The notes under the pieces are model-generated. The model had not been told where the DNA came from. It worked only from the letters and a program-made list of their open reading frames with translations, and ran no database searches. The position numbers and the translations under genes are program-made. A DNA stretch of 47,904 nt, taken from Rhodothermales bacterium. GTDB taxonomy: Bacteria; Bacteroidota; Rhodothermia; Rhodothermales; JANQRZ01. Shown here piece by piece: positions 33,768 through 42,284 of the stretch (position 1 is its first letter; every line of letters begins with the position of its first letter). The stretch spans positions 1 through 47,904 of the forward strand of contig JBDUXZ010000025.1 of the NCBI GenBank assembly GCA_039944855.1. The letters run 5' to 3'.

Positions 33768-34895
33768 GTGCTGAGCACCCCGAGTAAGAAAAGCAGCGCG
33801 GCCCGCGAGGCCGCCCGCGCCCGCCGCCAGGCCGAGCGCGAGGCCGCCCGCAACGGCACGTCCGCGAAGAAGCCGGAGGGGTGGCGCGAGACGCTGCGGT
33901 TCTGGGCGTGGGCCATCCTCATCGTCCTCATCCTCCGCGCGTTCCTCTTCGAGCCGTTCCGCATCCCGACGCCGTCGATGGAGCGGACCCTCCTCGTGGG
34001 CGACTTCCTCTTCGTCTCGAAGCTCCACTACGGTGCGCGCACGCCGAGCACGATCGGCATCCCGTTCACCGGGGTCTATCTCCCCGGCCTCGAGCTTCCG
34101 CAGGCCCGTCTGCCCGGCTTCGCCGACGTCGAGCGCGGCGACGTGGCCGTGTTCAACTACCCGCCCGAGACAGGTCCGGTGGAGCGGAAAACGCCGTACA
34201 TCAAGCGGCTCGTCGGCGTCCCCGGCGACACGGTGATGCTCCTCGACAAAGTGCTCTACGTCAACGGCACGCGGTTCCCGCTCGCACCGACGCAGGAGCA
34301 GAACTGGGTCGTGACGCCGAGCGAGAACGTCGGCATCCCCCGTGCCCGGCTCGAAGAGATCGACGCCGAACTCCTCGGGACGATTCCGGGCACGACGCAG
34401 ATCGTCATCAACGGCCCGCCGTCGGCCGCGAAGGCGATCCGGTCGTGGCCGTACGTCGCGTCCGTCGAGGGCTATGCGATCCCTGAAGGCCGCTCGAACG
34501 GGCCGATGTTCCCCGTGGGCACGTCGTTCAACCGCGACACCTACGGCCCGCTCGCCGTCCCCGCGGCGGGGCAGACCGTCCGGCTCACGTCCGAGACGTG
34601 GCCCGCGCTCGAAGACGTCATCACGCGCTACGAAGGCCACCGCGCCGAGGCACTGCCGAACGGGACATTCCGCATCGACGGCGAGATCACCAACACGTAT
34701 ACCTTCGCGCAGGACTACTACTTCGCGATGGGCGACAACCGCGACAACTCGCAGGATAGCCGGTTCTGGGGCTTCGTCCCGCACGACCACCTCGTCGGCA
34801 AGGCCGTGCTGATCTTCTTCTCGCTCGACATGGAGGACCGGCTCTTCGGCCTCCTCCCGACGCCGCGCCTCCGCGGCCTCCAACCGATCCGCTAG
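33768..34895 (+). CDS. lepB: Signal peptidase I, copy 1
   Basis: 375 residues. A basic Lys/Arg-rich N-terminus is followed by one membrane helix (about 42-60). The serine-lysine dyad is S70 in RIPTPSMERTLL and K146 in YIKRLVGVPGD; box E is MGDNRDNSQDSRFWGFVP. Between the Lys and box E is a large insertion (about 155-300) typical of Bacteroidota enzymes. It removes signal peptides in the inner membrane. The start is GTG at 33768, 43 nt after the previous stop, giving MLSTPSKKSS; longer in-frame extensions overlap the upstream gene and are not credible. Confidence 0.9.
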   Translation: MLSTPSKKSSAAREAARARRQAEREAARNGTSAKKPEGWRETLRFWAWAILIVLILRAFLFEPFRIPTPSMERTLLVGDFLFVSKLHYGARTPSTIGIPFTGVYLPGLELPQARLPGFADVERGDVAVFNYPPETGPVERKTPYIKRLVGVPGDTVMLLDKVLYVNGTRFPLAPTQEQNWVVTPSENVGIPRARLEEIDAELLGTIPGTTQIVINGPPSAAKAIRSWPYVASVEGYAIPEGRSNGPMFPVGTSFNRDTYGPLAVPAAGQTVRLTSETWPALEDVITRYEGHRAEALPNGTFRIDGEITNTYTFAQDYYFAMGDNRDNSQDSRFWGFVPHDHLVGKAVLIFFSLDMEDRLFGLLPTPRLRGLQPIR

Positions 34896-34941
34896 GCAGC
34901 AGGCCGCGCTCGTCGGCGCGAAACGCTGGGGGGCGTGCGTT

Positions 34942-36030
34942 ATGCGGAGACACGAACCCGCCGCACTCTTGGTCGACGCCACACCACCGCCGCTTGCTGC
35001 CGAGCCCACCCCGGCGACGCCCCCTGAACGGCCGAGCCGGCTCCGGCCGTGGGTGATCGTCGTGGCGGCCGCGCTCGTGGCGGCGCTCGGCATCCGGCTC
35101 TTCGCGGCCGAGGCCTTCCGCATCCCCACGGCGTCGATGGAGCGGAACCTCCTCGTCGGCGACTTCCTGCTCGTCTCGAAGTTGCACTACGGCCCGCGCA
35201 CGCCCGTTACGGTCGGGCTCCCGTTCACGGATCGCTACGTGCGCGGGCTCACGCTCCCTTCGGTCCGGCTACCTGGCTTCGCCGAGGTCGAGCGCGGCGA
35301 CGTCGTCGTGTTCAACCACCCGACAGAGCATGGGCCGGTGGACCGGCGGACGCACTTCATCAAGCGCGTCGTCGGGCTGCCGGGCGACACGGTCGCCGTC
35401 GTCGAGAAAGACGTGCGCGTCAACGGGGAGCCGCTCCCGCTCGGGCCGGAGATGCAGTTCGACTGGCTCGTCGCGCTCGATCGGTCCGTTCCGTTCTCGC
35501 TCGGCGCGTTCCGCGAGCTCGGCGTGCGGTCGCCCGCCGCGCGCGAGGGGGACGGCATGTGGCGCGTGCGGATGACACTGCCCGAAGCCGAGACGGTCGC
35601 GACGTGGCCGGCGGTGGTGGACGTTCGGCCGGCCGTCGCAACGCGGACGGAGATGCTGTTCCCGTTCGGCACCCGGCAGACGCTCGACGACTACGGCCCC
35701 GTCGTCGTCCCGAAGCGGGGCCAGACGGTCCGGCTCGACGCGGCGACGTGGCCCGCCGTCCGCGACGTGGTCGAGCGCTACGAGGGCCACGCTGCGCGCC
35801 GCTTCGCCGATGGTCGCTACGAGATCGACGGCGCGATCACCGACACGTACACCTTCGAGCAGGACTACTACTTCGTCCTCGGCGACAACCGCGACGACTC
35901 CTCCGACAGCCGGCGCTGGGGCTTCGTCCCGCACAGCCATCTCGTCGGGAAAGCCGTGCTCGTCTACTTCTCGTGGGACGCCGCCGAGGGGCGTCCGCGC
36001 TTCGGCCGGCTCTTCCGGCCGATCCGATAG
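34942..36030 (+). CDS. lepB: Signal peptidase I, copy 2
   Basis: 362 residues, a tandem paralogue of the preceding gene. One membrane helix (about 36-54) follows a short proline-rich N-terminus. The dyad is intact: S65 in RIPTASMERNLL and K141 in HFIKRVVGLPGD; box E reads LGDNRDDSSDSRRWGFVP. The large insertion is present but diverged (for example QFDWLVALDRSVPFSLG). Both copies look active, so substrate specialisation is more likely than decay. 46 nt separate the copies. Confidence 0.9.
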   Translation: MRRHEPAALLVDATPPPLAAEPTPATPPERPSRLRPWVIVVAAALVAALGIRLFAAEAFRIPTASMERNLLVGDFLLVSKLHYGPRTPVTVGLPFTDRYVRGLTLPSVRLPGFAEVERGDVVVFNHPTEHGPVDRRTHFIKRVVGLPGDTVAVVEKDVRVNGEPLPLGPEMQFDWLVALDRSVPFSLGAFRELGVRSPAAREGDGMWRVRMTLPEAETVATWPAVVDVRPAVATRTEMLFPFGTRQTLDDYGPVVVPKRGQTVRLDAATWPAVRDVVERYEGHAARRFADGRYEIDGAITDTYTFEQDYYFVLGDNRDDSSDSRRWGFVPHSHLVGKAVLVYFSWDAAEGRPRFGRLFRPIR

Positions 36031-36095
36031 CGCGGTAGAAACAAGCGGCGGGAGGGCGGATTCAACCGGGACCCCTCTCACCCTTTTCGCTGCCC

Positions 36096-37232
36096 ATGCG
36101 CGGATCGCTCTCCATCGGTCGGATCGCCGGGATCGACCTCTTTTTGCACTGGACGTTCGTGCTGCTCCTCGCGGGCGCGTTCGTGTTCTACCTCTTCAGC
36201 GGGAGCACGCTCGCGATTGCCTTCGCTGGGCTCGGCCTGATCCTCGCCGTGTTCGCGTGCGTCGTCCTACACGAGCTCGGCCACGCGCTCATGGCCCGCC
36301 GCTTCGACGTGCCGACGCGCGACATCACGCTCTACCCGATCGGCGGTGTCGCCCGGCTCCAGCGGATTCCCGACGAGCCGAAGCTGGAACTGTTCGTCGC
36401 GGGGGCCGGGCCGGCCGTCAACGTGGTGATCGCCCTCGTGCTCCTCGTCGCGCTCGTCGCCACGGGGCAGCCGCTCGCGCCGGGACCGGGGCTGGCCGCG
36501 CCGGCGGAGCGGTTTCTCCAGAACATGATGTGGATCAACGCGGTCCTCGTCGTCTTCAACCTGCTGCCGGCGTTCCCGATGGACGGCGGGCGCGTCCTCC
36601 GCGCCCTCCTCGCGTTTCGGCTCGACTACGTCCGCGCGACGCAGATCGCGGCGGGCGTCGGGCAGGCGATGGCGTTCGTGTTCGGGCTCGTCGCCATCTT
36701 CGGCGGGTTCAACCCGTTCCTGCTCATCATCGCGCTCTTCGTCTACTTCGGCGCGCAGCAGGAGGCCAGCTTCGCGATGATGCGGACGGCGATCGAGGGC
36801 TTGCCCGTGCGACAGGCGATGATCACGCAGTTCAACCCGCTCCACCCGTGGGACATGCTCGACGAGGCCGTCCGCCTGCTCCTCGCCGGGGCCGAGCAGG
36901 ACTTCGCCGTCGTGGACGACGGGAAGGTCGTCGGTGTGCTGACGCGGAAGCGGCTGATGCAGGCGCTCGCCGAGGGCGAGCGTTCCGTCCGCGTGCAGCA
37001 GGTGATGGAGAAGGCGTGCCGCCCGGTCGGGGAAGGGGAGATGCTCGACGGCGCGTTCCGCCGGATGCAGGAGGAGGAGTGCGCGCTCCTGCCCGTCATG
37101 CGCGACGGCCGGCTCGTCGGCCTGCTCACGGCGGAGAACGTCGGCGAGCTCGTCATGGTGGCGTCGTCGCTGCGAAAGAAAACGGGCGGCTCCGACCTCC
37201 GCGGCCTGCTCGCGTCGATGCGCTCGGGCTGA
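36096..37232 (+). CDS. Site-2 protease family zinc metallopeptidase with CBS domains
   Basis: A 378-residue membrane protease of peptidase family M50 with six or so helices. The zinc motif HELGH is at 59-63 and the third ligand lies in NLLPAFPMDGGRVLRA (D163). Two CBS modules follow at about 225-350 (VRQAMITQFNPL, FAVVDDGKVVGVLTRKRL, LLPVMRDGRLVGLLTAENV) and probably bind adenosine nucleotides. CBS-bearing members (SpoIVFB-like subgroup) cleave membrane-embedded substrates such as anti-sigma factors; the substrate here is unknown. It is 65 nt after lepB copy 2 in the same direction. Confidence 0.9.
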   Translation: MRGSLSIGRIAGIDLFLHWTFVLLLAGAFVFYLFSGSTLAIAFAGLGLILAVFACVVLHELGHALMARRFDVPTRDITLYPIGGVARLQRIPDEPKLELFVAGAGPAVNVVIALVLLVALVATGQPLAPGPGLAAPAERFLQNMMWINAVLVVFNLLPAFPMDGGRVLRALLAFRLDYVRATQIAAGVGQAMAFVFGLVAIFGGFNPFLLIIALFVYFGAQQEASFAMMRTAIEGLPVRQAMITQFNPLHPWDMLDEAVRLLLAGAEQDFAVVDDGKVVGVLTRKRLMQALAEGERSVRVQQVMEKACRPVGEGEMLDGAFRRMQEEECALLPVMRDGRLVGLLTAENVGELVMVASSLRKKTGGSDLRGLLASMRSG

Positions 37233-37249
37233 CGTCCGCCCGGCTACCC

Positions 37250-37323
37250 GTAGGGGCAGAGCCACGTGTCTGCCCCTGTGTCTGCCAATCCCAACCAGGG
37301 CGACCACACGGGGTCGCCCCTAC
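37250..37323. repeat. Dispersed inverted repeat (GTAGGGGC / GCCCCTAC type)
   Basis: GTAGGGGCAGAGCC near 37250 and the complementary GGGGTCGCCCCTAC ending at 37323 flank a middle with TGCCCCTG and AGGGCGACCACA. The words are those of a repeat familiar from many bacterial genomes; the two halves are the outer arms of a composite palindrome. Confidence 0.5.
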
Positions 37324-37375
37324 GAGGGGTCGCGAGACGGGAGACGGTCGTACGGCCCGTGATGCCGGCAGCCGC

Positions 37376-37383
37376 TATCTTCC
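37376..37383 (+). promoter_or_regulatory. TATCTTCC -7 element before the aminopeptidase gene
   Basis: TATCTTCC, 32 nt before the ATG at 37416, follows the same pattern as the other -7 elements. It supports the start at 37416 over an in-frame codon at 37266. Confidence 0.4.
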
Positions 37384-37415
37384 TCGTCATTCGTCTCTCG
37401 AAACTCGTCGCTCCC

Positions 37416-38837
37416 ATGATCCACCCCGAAGTCGCTGCCCTCGACCGCCGCTTCACCGCCGACACGTACCGCGCCCGCCGCGACCACCTCCGCGACACGC
37501 TCGGCGGCGGGCTCGTCCTCCTGCCCGGCACGGCGACGGTGTGGCGGAACGCGGACAACCCGCACCCCTTCCGGCAGAGCTCGCACGTCCTCTACTACGC
37601 CGGCATCGCCCGCCCCGGTCTGTTCCTCCTGCTCGACGCCGACGCGGGGACCGACACCCTCTTCGGCCCGCCCGACGACTTCGACGACCTCGTCTGGCAC
37701 GGCCCACACCCGTCCCGCGAAGACCTCGCCGCCGAGGCCGGTATCGCAGACGTGCGCGACGTGGACGAACTGAAGGCGGTGCTCGCCGAGGCGAAGCGGC
37801 AGGGGCGGACGGTCCACTACCCGCCGGCGTTCATGCCCGGTACGCTCGTCGCGCTCGCCCGGCTGCTCGGCGAGTCGGTGGACGCCGTGGAGGCGGGGGC
37901 GTCGGAGGCGTTGATGCGCGCGGTCGGCGAGCAGCGGGCGGTGAAGTCGGACGCCGAAATCGCGGAGATCGAAGCCGCCGTCGCCGTCTCGGCCGAGATG
38001 TATGCCGTGGCGATGCGGATGACGCGGCCGGGCCTGCGCGAGGTCGACGTCCGCGCGGCGATGGTACACGTCGCCCTCCAGCGCGGCCTCGAGATGTCGT
38101 TCGAGCCGATCACGTCGGTGCGTGGCGAGGTGCTCCACAACCACGCCAGCGGGAACACCCTCCGCGACGGCCAGCTGTTTCTGCTCGACTCGGGCGTGGA
38201 GACGCCCGAGGGCTACGCCTCCGACATCACGCGGACGATCCCCGTCAGCGGCCGGTTCAGCGACGAGCAGCGGGCGATCTACGAGATCGTGCTCCGCGCC
38301 GAAGAGGACGCCATCGCCGCCGTTCGGCCCGGCGTCAACTTCCGCGACCTCCACCTCGCCGCTGCCCGCACGATCGCCGACGGGCTGAAAGGGGTTGGGC
38401 TGATGCGGGGCGATGTGGACGACGCCGTCGAGGCCGGGGCGCACGCACTGTTCTTCCCGCACGGCCTCGGCCACCCCATCGGGCTCGACACCCACGACGT
38501 GCAGGACCTCGGCGACACCTACGCCTATCCTGCCGACCGGCCGCGCAGCGATCAGTTCGGGCTCGGCTTCCTCCGCTTCGCCCGCGACCTCGCCCCCGGC
38601 CACGTCATGACGATCGAGCCCGGCTGCTACTTCATCCCGCCGCTCATCGACCGGTGGCGCAGCGAGGGCCGCCACACCGCGTTCATCGACTACGACGCCG
38701 TCGACCGCTTCCGCGACTTCGGCGGGATTCGGATCGAGGACGACGTGCTGTGCACCGACGACGGGCCCCGCGTCCTCGGTCCCGGCATCCCGAAGTCGGT
38801 GGGGGACGTGGAGACGGCGATGGCCGAGCCGGGATAA
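37416..38837 (+). CDS. Xaa-Pro aminopeptidase (AMP_N and M24 domains)
   Basis: A 473-residue cytoplasmic metallopeptidase removing residues before proline. AMP_N domain about 8-150. Metal ligands in the M24 domain: D258 and D270 in LLDSGVETPEGYASDITRT, the His in FFPHGLGHPIGLDTHDV, and the glutamates in MTIEPGCYF and GGIRIEDDVL. The spacing of the two aspartates is 12, one more than in E. coli PepP. The ATG at 37416 (MIHPEVAALDRRF) starts after the repeat region at 37250-37323. Confidence 0.9.
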   Translation: MIHPEVAALDRRFTADTYRARRDHLRDTLGGGLVLLPGTATVWRNADNPHPFRQSSHVLYYAGIARPGLFLLLDADAGTDTLFGPPDDFDDLVWHGPHPSREDLAAEAGIADVRDVDELKAVLAEAKRQGRTVHYPPAFMPGTLVALARLLGESVDAVEAGASEALMRAVGEQRAVKSDAEIAEIEAAVAVSAEMYAVAMRMTRPGLREVDVRAAMVHVALQRGLEMSFEPITSVRGEVLHNHASGNTLRDGQLFLLDSGVETPEGYASDITRTIPVSGRFSDEQRAIYEIVLRAEEDAIAAVRPGVNFRDLHLAAARTIADGLKGVGLMRGDVDDAVEAGAHALFFPHGLGHPIGLDTHDVQDLGDTYAYPADRPRSDQFGLGFLRFARDLAPGHVMTIEPGCYFIPPLIDRWRSEGRHTAFIDYDAVDRFRDFGGIRIEDDVLCTDDGPRVLGPGIPKSVGDVETAMAEPG

Positions 38838-38900
38838 GGCCGGCGCGGAACATCGCGGGGCGTCCTGCGGTGCCAAACAGCCCATTGTATCGCTTCGACC

Positions 38901-39902
38901 ATGCCTCCGATTCCCGACTATTACAAGACCCTCGGCGTCGGCGAAGACGCCTCGCAGGCCGAGATCAAAAAGGCCTACCGCAAGCTCGCCCGCGATCATC
39001 ACCCCGACCGGAACCCCGACAATCCGGACGCCGAGGAGCGCTTCAAAAAGATTCAGGAGGCGTACGACACCCTCGGCGACGAGGCCAAGCGGAAGCAGTT
39101 CGACCAGATGCGCCGCGACCCCTTCGCCGGGCGCGACTTCCGCGGCTTCGGCGGCGGCGATCCGTCGGGCGGCCGGTTCTACCGCACGCCGGACGGCACG
39201 TACGTCCGCGTCGAGTCGACGGGCTTCGGGCCGGACGAGGGGTACCAGTTCGCCGACGAAGGCCCGAGCGGGCTCGGCGGCCTCGGCGACCTCTTCGGGC
39301 AGTTCTTCGGCGGCGGCGGAGGACGTGGGCCGGCGGGAGCAGCTTCGGGCCAGCGCCGGCCGCCGCGCGAAGCGCCGCGCGGTGGCGACATCGAAACGCG
39401 GCTTTCGATCTCGTTCGACGAGGCGCTTAACGGAGGCAAAACCGAAGTCAGCCTGCCTGACGGCGAGAAGGTCCGCATCACGATTCCGAAAGGCGTTGAG
39501 GACGGGCGGAAGGTGCGCCTGCGCGGACGCGGCCAACCCGGCCCGACGGGCCAGCGCGGCGACCTGTACCTCACGTTCGAGGTGAAGCCCAGCCCTCGCT
39601 TCCGCCGCGAGGGCAACGACCTCACGACGACCGAGACCATCAACGTCGCCGAAGCCATGCTCGGCACGACGCGGGCGATCACGACGGCGTACGGCAGCAC
39701 GGTCAAGGTCACGATCCCGCCCGGCACGCAGCCCGGCGAGCGGCTCCGCCTCCGTGGGCAGGGCGTCAAGAGCGACGACGGCGCGGGCGCGCTCTACGTC
39801 GAGATCGCCGTCACGGTCCCGTCATCGCTGTCGGACGAGGCGAGGCTGCGGGCGTGGGCCGAGGCGGAGGGACTGTTGGAGCCGGCCGCGTCCCCGTCGT
39901 AA
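38901..39902 (+). CDS. DnaJ-family co-chaperone of CbpA type
   Basis: 333 residues. J domain 5-70 with HPD at 34-36 (DHHPDRNPDN). A Gly/Phe-rich linker runs about 75-150 (FRGFGGGDPSGGRFYR and GGLGDLFGQFFGGGGG). A C-terminal substrate-binding pair of beta domains runs from about 160 (ETRLSISFDEALNGGKTEV, VKPSPRFRREGNDL, IPPGTQPGERLRLRGQGV). The zinc-finger domain of DnaJ is absent, so this is a type II J-protein (CbpA/DnaJ2 class) that stimulates DnaK. A TATCGCTT word at 38888 might be its promoter but is very close to the start. Confidence 0.92.
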   Translation: MPPIPDYYKTLGVGEDASQAEIKKAYRKLARDHHPDRNPDNPDAEERFKKIQEAYDTLGDEAKRKQFDQMRRDPFAGRDFRGFGGGDPSGGRFYRTPDGTYVRVESTGFGPDEGYQFADEGPSGLGGLGDLFGQFFGGGGGRGPAGAASGQRRPPREAPRGGDIETRLSISFDEALNGGKTEVSLPDGEKVRITIPKGVEDGRKVRLRGRGQPGPTGQRGDLYLTFEVKPSPRFRREGNDLTTTETINVAEAMLGTTRAITTAYGSTVKVTIPPGTQPGERLRLRGQGVKSDDGAGALYVEIAVTVPSSLSDEARLRAWAEAEGLLEPAASPS

Positions 39903-39984
39903 CGGGGCACCAGAGGACGAGCCGGGGACCGTGCGGATCGAGCACGGCATCGGGGAATGCCCTCTCCGAACGGGGGCGCTGCTT

Positions 39985-39991
39985 TACTTTG
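39985..39991 (+). promoter_or_regulatory. TACTTTG -7 element before the TonB-receptor gene
   Basis: TACTTTG followed by CGG, 31 nt before the ATG at 40023. It is the same word as in front of the FMN reductase gene on the other strand. Confidence 0.4.
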
Positions 39992-40022
39992 CGGGCCTTC
40001 CGCTCCTCGACCCTTCCTCCGC

Positions 40023-42284
40023 ATGCGCGTCGGCCTTCCCTTCGTTTTCGCGGTGCTCCTCACGTTCGCCTTTCCTGCCGATGGGTGGGCGCAGTCGGCG
40101 GCCGTGCGCGGCTTCGTGACCGACAGCGAGGACGGCGTGGCGCTCCCGGGAGCAACCGTCGTCCTCGACCCGCTCGGGACCGAGGAGCGGCCGTCGTTCG
40201 GGACGGCCACCGACGGCGACGGACTGTACGTGCTCGCGCGTTTCCCATCCGGTCGCTACCGCCTCCGCGTCTCGTTCGTGGGGTACGAATCCCACGTCGA
40301 CACCCTCGCCTTCGCATCCGGCGAGATCCGGTTCGTCGACGTCGCGCTCCGCCCGTCCGACGCGCTCCTCGGCGAGCTCGTGGTGGAGGGCGAACGCGCC
40401 GAGGACACCGACCTCAAAGCCGGCCTCCGCTCCATCGACGCCGCCGACATCGAGCGCGTCCCGACGCCGGGCGTCGCGGGCGACCTCGCGGCGTACCTCA
40501 CGACCGTGCCGGGCGTCGTCGCGACAGGGGAGAGCGGGGGGCAGCTCTTCATCCGAGGCGGCGAGCCCAGCCAGAACCTCGTGCTCCTCGACGGGATTCC
40601 GCTCTACCAGCCGTTCCACGTCCTCGGCTTCTACTCCGCTTTCCCCGCCGAAATTGTGAGCCGCGCCGACCTTTACGCGGGAGGGTTCGGCGGCCGGTTC
40701 GGCGGGCACCTGTCGTCGGTGCTCGACGTGTCGTCGCGGAACGGGAGCCTGCGCCGGCCGGCCGCGTCGGCGAGCGCGGCACCGTTCGTGAGCGGGCTCC
40801 GCGCCGAGTTTCCAATCCTCCGAGACCGCGTCTCGGTCCTCGCGTCGGGGCGGCTCTCGGTGATCGAGGACGCGGGCTCGAAGCTCGCGGGGGAGGACCT
40901 GCCGTACCGCTTCGGCGACGTATTCGGCAAGCTCCACGTCCGGCTCGTGGAGAACTCACAGCTCTCGTTCACGGCCCTCCACACGTTCGACCGGGGGATG
41001 ATCCGCGAGGCCGCGCCCGGCGAGCCCGCGCCGCCGCAGATCCGGTGGAGCAACCTCGGGCTCGGGGGGCGCTACCTCTTTTTGCCGGGATCGAGCCCGC
41101 TCCGCGGCGAGATCGTCGTCGCGCTGACGCGGTTCGACACGGAGACCGGGCCGCCCGGCCAGCGCTTCCCCGATCAGCAGTCGCGCGTCGAGAAGTGGTC
41201 GAGCCGGATGGAGGTGACACAGTACGGCCGCTCGACCGAGATCCGCGGCGGCCTCTTCGCCGGCACGACAACGCTCGAAAGTGACCTCGACATCGCGGGG
41301 CTCGGCGAGCGCGAGACGCTCACCGACGTCGGGCTCTACGTCGAGCCGGAGATCCGGCTACGGACCGAGCTGACGGTGACGCCGGGCCTCCGCATCCATG
41401 CGTTCCCGAGCCTCGGCGACACGTTCGTCGAGCCGCGCCTGCGGGCGCTGTGGCGGCGCGGGGTGCACCAGATCAGCGCGGCGGCCGGGCTCTATCACCA
41501 GGAGATCGTCGGCATCAGCGACCGCCGCGACGCCGCGGGTGTGTTCACGGCGTGGGCGCCGGCCCCGACGGGCGAGGTGGCCGGGGCCGTCCACGCGCTC
41601 GTCGGCTACCGCGTCACGCCGACGACGTCGCTCACGCTCTCCGCCGAGGGCTACCTCAAGTGGCTCTCCGATCTCTCCGTGGCCGAGTGGACCGCGTTTC
41701 CCCGCTTCACGACGAACCTCCAGCCCGCCGAGGGACGGGCGCGCGGAGTAGAGCTCAGCGCCGAATACCGGCGCGGCGCGCTCTTCGCCACGCTCGGGTA
41801 CAGCCTCTCGTCGGTCCGCTACACGGCGATGCAGGAGCAACTGCCACTGTGGTACGGCACGTCGGCGCTCGACTACCGCCCGACCCACGACCGCCGTCAC
41901 CAGATTAACGCTCTCGTAGGCACGACCGTCGCCGGGTTTGACTTATCGGCGCGGTGGCAGTTCGGGAGCGGGCTCCCCTTCAGCCGCGCGCTCGGGTTCG
42001 ACCGCTTCCTCCTGCTCGATGGCGGCGTGGACGTGTTCGAAGTCCCGGCGACGGACCGCGTGATCTACGAGCGGCCGTTCAACGCTGTCCTCCCCGCATA
42101 CCACCGGCTCGATCTTTCCGTCGAGCGGACATTCGACGTCGGCGCGGCCGAGCTGACGTTGCAGGCCGGGCTCGTCAATGCGTACGACCGGGCGAACCTG
42201 TTTTACTACGACGCCTTCACGCTCCGCCGCGTCGATCAGCTCCCGCTCCTTCCGTCGTTCGGACTCCAACTCGCCTTCGACTGA
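40023..42284 (+). CDS. TonB-dependent outer-membrane receptor
   Basis: 753 residues. Signal peptide (VLLTFAFPADGWAQ). A carboxypeptidase-regulatory-like domain (about 26-110, VRGFVTDSEDGVALPGATVV) is typical of Bacteroidota receptors. The plug is at about 115-230 (AAYLTTVPGVVATGE, LFIRGGEPSQNLVLLDGIPL, YAGGFGGRFGGHLSSVLDV), followed by a 22-strand-type barrel ending LPSFGLQLAFD with a terminal aromatic-containing strand. It imports an unidentified substrate with TonB energy. It is translationally coupled (TGATG) to the lipoprotein gene behind it. The ATG at 40023 begins the signal peptide. Confidence 0.9.
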   Translation: MRVGLPFVFAVLLTFAFPADGWAQSAAVRGFVTDSEDGVALPGATVVLDPLGTEERPSFGTATDGDGLYVLARFPSGRYRLRVSFVGYESHVDTLAFASGEIRFVDVALRPSDALLGELVVEGERAEDTDLKAGLRSIDAADIERVPTPGVAGDLAAYLTTVPGVVATGESGGQLFIRGGEPSQNLVLLDGIPLYQPFHVLGFYSAFPAEIVSRADLYAGGFGGRFGGHLSSVLDVSSRNGSLRRPAASASAAPFVSGLRAEFPILRDRVSVLASGRLSVIEDAGSKLAGEDLPYRFGDVFGKLHVRLVENSQLSFTALHTFDRGMIREAAPGEPAPPQIRWSNLGLGGRYLFLPGSSPLRGEIVVALTRFDTETGPPGQRFPDQQSRVEKWSSRMEVTQYGRSTEIRGGLFAGTTTLESDLDIAGLGERETLTDVGLYVEPEIRLRTELTVTPGLRIHAFPSLGDTFVEPRLRALWRRGVHQISAAAGLYHQEIVGISDRRDAAGVFTAWAPAPTGEVAGAVHALVGYRVTPTTSLTLSAEGYLKWLSDLSVAEWTAFPRFTTNLQPAEGRARGVELSAEYRRGALFATLGYSLSSVRYTAMQEQLPLWYGTSALDYRPTHDRRHQINALVGTTVAGFDLSARWQFGSGLPFSRALGFDRFLLLDGGVDVFEVPATDRVIYERPFNAVLPAYHRLDLSVERTFDVGAAELTLQAGLVNAYDRANLFYYDAFTLRRVDQLPLLPSFGLQLAFD

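Noticed and set aside
30956-33964. 1002-codon minus-strand frame over lepA and its neighbour
   Set aside because: It is antisense to lepA, has no domain, and has the Arg/Asp/Val-rich look of a shadow frame.
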